A stretch of DNA of 64,000 nt, from the NCBI GenBank assembly GCA_023284085.1, contig JAKVHY010000026.1:36530-100529 (forward strand), in the 5' to 3' direction. This document shows, piece after piece, positions 59,980-64,000 of this stretch; the stretch's first letter is position 1, and each line of letters starts with the position of its first letter. Source of the stretch: Shewanella benthica (GTDB lineage: Bacteria > Pseudomonadota > Gammaproteobacteria > Enterobacterales > Shewanellaceae). The notes under the pieces were generated by a model. The model did no database searches. It saw only the letters and a list, made by a program, of their open reading frames with translations, and had not been told where the DNA came from. A program made the position numbers and the translations under genes.

Positions 59980-60655
59980 AGACACCGCGCTCCTCTATTT
60001 CTACGATATGGCCATCCCGCATGCGGATCACCCGCTGGGCATAGGCTGCCACTTCTTCTTCGTGGGTCACTAAGATGATGGTTTGACCCGCCTTATGCAG
60101 CTCGGTAAATAGCTCCATGATCTCCACCGATGTCTTACTGTCCAGTGCCCCCGTAGGTTCATCGGCCAATAAAATAGCAGGTTTGTTCACCAGAGCCCGC
60201 GCGATGGCGACTCTTTGCCTTTGACCACCAGACAGCTGATTGGGTCTATGATCTTGACGTGTTCCCAGTCCCACTCGCATCAATAGTTCATTGGCATAGC
60301 TGGTATCGTTATTAGGGGGGATGGCAAATCGTAGCGGTAACAGCACGTTTTGCAACGCACTCATTCTAGGCAACAAGTGAAAACTCTGAAACACGAAACC
60401 TATGTCCCTATTTCGCACCGCGGATAGCGCATCATCATCCAGGCTGGCAACCTCTTGCTCATTGAGTTGATAGCTCCCCGAGCTAGGCTTATCCAGACAG
60501 CCTATGATATTCATCAAGGTGGATTTACCCGAGCCCGATGGCCCCATGATCGCCACAAATTCATTTTGTTTGATGGTAAAATCGACACCTCTGAGGGCAA
60601 AAACCGACGACTCCCCCATCTGATACTCTTTAGTTAATCCATTGACTCTTATCAT
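59969..60655 (-). CDS. ABC transporter ATP-binding protein (MacB/LolD-like)
   Basis: 228-aa ATPase. Walker A GPSGSGKST (~35-43), signature LSGGQRQRVAIARAL (~140), Walker B ILLADEPTGALD (~160) and H-loop VTHEEEVAAYAQR are all intact. It heads an operon with three adaptors and the MacB-type permease. No TolC-like gene is nearby, so the outer-membrane factor must be encoded elsewhere. Confidence 0.95.
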   Translation of the reverse strand: MIRVNGLTKEYQMGESSVFALRGVDFTIKQNEFVAIMGPSGSGKSTLMNIIGCLDKPSSGSYQLNEQEVASLDDDALSAVRNRDIGFVFQSFHLLPRMSALQNVLLPLRFAIPPNNDTSYANELLMRVGLGTRQDHRPNQLSGGQRQRVAIARALVNKPAILLADEPTGALDSKTSVEIMELFTELHKAGQTIILVTHEEEVAAYAQRVIRMRDGHIVEIEERGVYAA

Positions 60656-60954
60656 AATACTCTCTCACTGACTCTCATATTCCGTCCCTAGAATTCTGTC
60701 ATCATTTTTATTTTTGTATAATATCAGAGCCTGTGACCGGCTCTTTTCTCTATATACCGATTGATATCAGATTATAGAGTCCATCGAACTCATCAAGTTC
60801 AATGGTTATGTTAATTTCGATTATACAATGCCCGACAAACGAGTGTGCAGGCAATTGAATTTAATTAACTTTGCAAAGTTAATAGAAGTCACTACAATGA
60901 TGAGATTTCGAGTGTTAGCCAAAGTGTTGCTGAGAACAAAGTGATGGTGAGCGC

Positions 60955-61344
60955 TTAGGTAAGATAGATCCCCATCAGGCTCAAGACCGAGATACTTGAG
61001 AACAGAGTCCATTGGAAAAGATGCTTGAAGGGAGAGTTTATCTCACTAAAGAAGGCGAAATAGATCTGCCAGACCGCAAAAAGTGCAAAGTTAAGGGCGA
61101 CGAAGAGTACTAGGCTGATGCCCTGCATATATGACACCAGATCTAAACCGCAGACCGTTAATACCAGAGTCGATAACACCAGAAATGCCGACACATAATG
61201 AAATACACAGTGCATGACAGCTTTAGCCACGGGATCGAAAGACGCCGCTAGCATAGGATTAAGGTACTGCTTCACTCCATAGGTAAAGTGACCGATACAG
61301 GTCAAGAAACCAAGAGTTGCAGCCGCGATAAAGTAGTAATTCAT
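60955..61344 (-). CDS. Four-helix membrane protein of unknown function
   Basis: 129-aa protein with four predicted membrane segments (residues ~3-25, 48-65, 72-92, 108-128). The sequence has FTCIGHFTYG-like N-terminus and HCVFHYVSAFLVLS. ATG at 61344 is preferred because GAGG lies about seven bases upstream (the frame runs to 61356). I do not recognise the family. Confidence 0.7.
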   Translation of the reverse strand: MNYYFIAAATLGFLTCIGHFTYGVKQYLNPMLAASFDPVAKAVMHCVFHYVSAFLVLSTLVLTVCGLDLVSYMQGISLVLFVALNFALFAVWQIYFAFFSEINSPFKHLFQWTLFSSISVLSLMGIYLT

Positions 61345-61422
61345 AGACGTCCTCACGTTTAATCTGTGTCAATAATGAGTGACACTATTCAGATAGACAG
61401 ATCTGAGCACATTTTTATTGCA

Positions 61423-61449
61423 AAAAAAGAGCCCGGTGGCTCTTTTTTG
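61423..61449. terminator. Terminator after the small exported protein gene
   Basis: Stem aaagagcc / ggctcttt with A- and T-runs on both sides, near-perfect. Confidence 0.88.
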
Positions 61450-61479
61450 CAAATGACGACTATTTTTAGCTCTGCTAAA

Positions 61480-61932
61480 TTACATGGTCGCCATGATCCA
61501 ATAGTCTAAGCGCTGCTGCGGTTCTGCAAGTAAAGTTTTACAGCTGTCCTTATACTTGCCCATCAAGTCTCGTAAACTCTTGTTGTCCGGCAGTGACGCC
61601 AGCTGCTTCTGCTGAACGTTCGATAACACATCGGCGACATCTTCTTTAGCCTGATACTTTTGTGCAATCGAGATGGCCTTAGTCGATGAACTCTTCAAGC
61701 GTTCACCTACTACCTGCATCTGAGGCGCATTCATAGCAGCGATGGCATCGGAACTTATCTGGTAATAGGATGCACACTCGATCACTTCATTGCTAAATAT
61801 AATTTCAGCTTCGCTAGGAGCCGCAGAAGCCGTCAGCGGTGCCAGACATAAAAGAGGGAGAATAAGACTATGTTTAATTTGACTAATACGTCGATTCTTA
61901 ATCGATACTAAGCGAGTAGTTGAACTCGGCAT
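61480..61932 (-). CDS. Small exported protein of unknown function
   Basis: 150-aa protein with a signal peptide after a charged N-terminal extension (cut near ASA, residue ~38). The mature part is helical and contains two Cys (IECASYYQI and KDSCKTLLAEPQQRLDYW) that could form a disulfide. No recognised family. Monocistronic with terminator. Confidence 0.65.
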   Translation of the reverse strand: MPSSTTRLVSIKNRRISQIKHSLILPLLCLAPLTASAAPSEAEIIFSNEVIECASYYQISSDAIAAMNAPQMQVVGERLKSSSTKAISIAQKYQAKEDVADVLSNVQQKQLASLPDNKSLRDLMGKYKDSCKTLLAEPQQRLDYWIMATM

Positions 61933-62083
61933 TGGGGATCCCTTTTCTTGTTATACAGCTTCACCTGAAATGAAACGGCTCTAAGGCGTAACTCGTGACC
62001 TCGACTATATTCAGACAGCCTTAGTTAATCAAGCGCTACATAAGTTATTGTTCATAGATTGTAAACCGCTAGTCAAGAGTTAA

Positions 62084-62692
62084 TCAAGGATTCTGCAGCT
62101 GATTTTGCTGCAATCTACACTTCAAATGTTGTTTCACCGTCGGCCATTCACTGTCGATAATCGAGTAAATTACAGTATCCCTGACTGTGCCGTCCTTCAA
62201 AATTTGATGATTTCTCAGCACACCATCTTGCTTGGCACCGAGGCGAGTAATCGCTTCTCTGGAAGCCTGGTTATGCCAGTGGGTTCTAAACTCCACGGCC
62301 ATCACATCTAAGGTTTCAAATGCATAAGTGAGCAGCAATAGCTTAGCCTCGGTGTTGATCCCTGTCTTCTGGGCACGCTTAGCATACCAGGTATGGCCAA
62401 TCTCGAGTCGCCGATTCACCTGATCCCATGAGCAGATACGAGTCGAGCCTATCAAGTCTCCCGAGCGCTTATCTCTCACCGAAAAAGCCAGGGCTTCACC
62501 TCGCTGTTCGGCTGCGATAGCCGTTTCAATATAAGATTTCATCTCGTCAGGGTGAGGCACCGAGGTATACCAGAGTTGCCAGAGTTCCCCATCTGCCACC
62601 GCCAGAGATAAAGCAGGAACATGCTTTAGCGTTAAAGGTTCAAGCACCATATATTCGCCCGATAAGCACTCGCTTAGCTCTGTACTATCCAA
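62084..62692 (-). CDS. GNAT N-acetyltransferase (RimJ/RimL-like)
   Basis: 202-aa acetyltransferase of the RimJ/RimL type: MVLEPLTLKHVPALSLAV start, IGSTRICSWDQVNRRLEIG, and the typical TWYAKRAQKTGINTEAK with C-terminal VEFRTHWHNQASREAI region. The frame extends to an ATG at 62710 without ribosome site, whereas a TTG at 62690-62692 follows AAGGAG six bases away and is favoured. Substrate unknown; may modify small molecules or ribosomal protein N-termini. Confidence 0.85.
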   Translation of the reverse strand: MDSTELSECLSGEYMVLEPLTLKHVPALSLAVADGELWQLWYTSVPHPDEMKSYIETAIAAEQRGEALAFSVRDKRSGDLIGSTRICSWDQVNRRLEIGHTWYAKRAQKTGINTEAKLLLLTYAFETLDVMAVEFRTHWHNQASREAITRLGAKQDGVLRNHQILKDGTVRDTVIYSIIDSEWPTVKQHLKCRLQQNQLQNP

Positions 62693-62814
62693 TCTACTCT
62701 CCTTCATCATTACCGTAATGGCTCGTTTAAGATGACACTATTATCGACCAATATAACTTGGACCATACATCAGGGATATTCATTAAGACTATTCATTAGG
62801 GCTCTTCATTAGCG

Positions 62815-63318
62815 CTAGGTTAATCGATAAAGTAACACCTCTGAATTGTCCTCTTCCCAGACCATAGTCGAAGCGAATGCCATACCCACTTTCTCTAACA
62901 CTGAGATAGAGGCTGTGTTCCCCGGACTCACGACACCCAAGAGGCGTGAAATAGAGAGGTCTCTACTGTGGCGAACTACCGCCTGAGCCGATTCGACCGC
63001 ATAGCCTTTACCCCAGAATGCAGGCAGAAACGCATAACCGAGATCGGGAGAGTCGAGCACGGGACGTTTGACCAAGCCGCTGAGCCCTATCGACTCACCA
63101 CTGGATTTTAATTCCACCACATAGAGGCCGAAGCCATGTTGTTGGTAGCTGGAAATCGGCCCATCGAGGAGATAGGTCTGTGCATGACAAAGATCCCTGA
63201 CACCACGATCGCCTATGTTGGCGATAAATCCTGGGGTGTTTAACAAGTCCAGGATAAACTCAACATCGGTCAATACCGCATGCCTGAGAATGAGTCTAGA
63301 TGTTTCTAATACAATCAA
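62815..63318 (-). CDS. GNAT N-acetyltransferase
   Basis: 167-aa GNAT enzyme (RimJ/L-like): LETSRLILRHAVLTDV at the N-terminus, SIGLSGLVKRPVLDSPDLGYAFLPAFWGKGYA with the acetyl-CoA loop, then SVLEKVGMAFASTM. The frame runs to 63408, but that would overlap the divergent gene's start. TTG at 63316-63318, with GAGGAG about 10 bases upstream, matches the family N-terminus. A distinct paralogue of the preceding GNAT gene. Confidence 0.83.
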   Translation of the reverse strand: MIVLETSRLILRHAVLTDVEFILDLLNTPGFIANIGDRGVRDLCHAQTYLLDGPISSYQQHGFGLYVVELKSSGESIGLSGLVKRPVLDSPDLGYAFLPAFWGKGYAVESAQAVVRHSRDLSISRLLGVVSPGNTASISVLEKVGMAFASTMVWEEDNSEVLLYRLT

Positions 63319-63391
63319 TTTTATCCCAGCTCCTCTGAAAAACTTTATATCGACTATACTTGTTTCAGTCATGCAGAGGAAGCCCGTTACT

Positions 63392-63895
63392 ATGTCAAGG
63401 AAGCGCACTCAAGTCAGTCAATATTATGTGATTGCAGCCGTTGTCGCCGCTGAGCTAAATCACACCTTAGCCTACTGTAAACAGATTAACCTTACCGCGA
63501 GCAATGCTCAGGCAGCATCATCTCGAGTCGGTAATGCGGCCTTAGGATTTAAAGCATTAACCGGCTTTATCGATGACTTGGCCTGTTACACCATGAAGGC
63601 CGCGACCGACATCAACATCCTCGCCCATAGTGCGAGTAAGATGGCTACGGATACCGCCAGAGCGGCTGCGGCGCTCAAACACTTCGAAAAAGCAAAACTC
63701 AAGGCCGTCGATGCTAAATACTCTGCCAGTATGGATCCCGCCGTGGCTCAGACTGAGAGTAACTACAACAAATTGCAGAAATCATTCCAAGCTTTAATTA
63801 ACCAGATGGAGCAGCAACTCCATGAGCTGAAAAGAAACCTGAGAACCGCCAATATTCTTGCCTCTATTTGTAGAATCGAAGCCTGCAGGGTAGAT
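63392..63895 (+). pseudogene. Unrecognised gene, apparently interrupted by an IS110-type element
   Basis: Begins ATG at 63392 behind GAGGAAG. The first ~165 codons read as a helical, Ala-rich protein (YYVIAAVVAAELNHTLAYCKQ; ATDINILAHSASKMATD). Around 63896 the sequence changes to IS-like, and the frame continues only by chance to the window end. I cannot name the native protein; the helical, mostly uncharged pattern suggests a signalling or coiled-coil protein. The insertion boundary is approximate. Confidence 0.55.
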
Positions 63896-64000
63896 AATGG
63901 AATGGACCCATCCCCTTTTAATCGGCCTCACAATGGGCCACGATTAAGTTGCTACAACTCATCAGAAAGAGGACGGGTCCACCATGAAGATTACTACAAT
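63896..64000 (+). mobile_element. IS110-type insertion sequence, left end (partial)
   Basis: Contains inverted arms tggaccc (63903-63909) and gggtcca (63975-63981) just ahead of an ATG at 63984 that reads MKITTI, the usual beginning of IS110-family transposases. The rest lies outside the window; family assignment rests on this start and flank only. Confidence 0.6.
63984..64000 (+). CDS. IS110-family transposase, first codons only
   Basis: ATG AAG ATT ACT ACA AT at the window end encodes MKITTI, the start of a typical IS110 transposase. The GGACGG stretch in front provides a plausible ribosome site. The rest is missing. Confidence 0.5.

Overview
The window looks like chromosome from a marine, probably cold-adapted Shewanella-type gammaproteobacterium (inference). 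The reasons are a ydbH-ynbE-ydbL locus, an ExeM-like extracellular nuclease, a GlyGly-CTERM secreted protease, DUF938, DUF2798 and COG3146 genes, a 7TM-DISM diguanylate cyclase, a short 'attccggc...gccggaat' intergenic repeat of the kind common in Shewanella, and an IS110-type element at the right edge. No rRNA, tRNA or CRISPR array was seen. No similarity search could be run; names rest on motifs, length and context.

Layout. 1-11 kb holds mostly single genes for amino-acid, peptide and nucleotide metabolism: a LysR regulator (cut by the edge), HPPD, a LysE/RhtB exporter, a COG3146 acyltransferase, gamma-glutamyltransferase, a lipoprotein M3 oligopeptidase and a CpdB-like phosphoesterase. 11-20 kb holds a membrane protein, a probable four-gene minus-strand run (GNAT, OsmC, CHMI tautomerase, PhzF), a DUF938 methyltransferase, a LysR gene divergent from a monooxygenase/DUF2798/Rid cluster, and an S9 peptidase. 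20-32 kb holds a chemoreceptor, an AraC regulator next to a PEBP-family protein, a long acyl-CoA dehydrogenase, a YeaD-like mutarotase and the ydbH-ynbE-ydbL envelope lipid-transport genes. 32-42 kb holds an ExeM-like nuclease, a DcuA-type C4-dicarboxylate transporter with a CRP-like site and a decayed copy of its own 3' end, a diguanylate cyclase, an Asp/Glu racemase, and a TetR/SDR pair with two perfect operators.

The most interesting region is 41.9-53.6 kb, a bidirectional locus around a candidate Fur box at 48564-48583. Leftward it encodes a heme-type TonB-dependent receptor, a secreted gluzincin protease with P-domain and GlyGly-CTERM tail, and two DUF1566 (Lcl-domain) proteins. Rightward it encodes a MotA/TolQ/ExbB-like protein, a DUF2149 protein and an exported, membrane-anchored 1318-aa CobN-like chelatase. 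The rightward half resembles the hmuS/U/V part of the Bacteroidetes hmu heme-uptake operon. Together the genes suggest iron-regulated hemoprotein digestion, heme import and de-chelation (inference).

53.7-60.7 kb holds an orphan membrane/coiled-coil/winged-helix protein and an ABC export operon with an unusual set of three successive HlyD-like adaptors. At its adaptor-permease junction lies an 83-bp sequence present three times, which creates two tiny ORFs that keep stop-start overlaps all the way to the permease. 60.9-64 kb holds small membrane and exported proteins, two GNAT acetyltransferases and a gene apparently broken by the IS110-type insertion that runs off the window.
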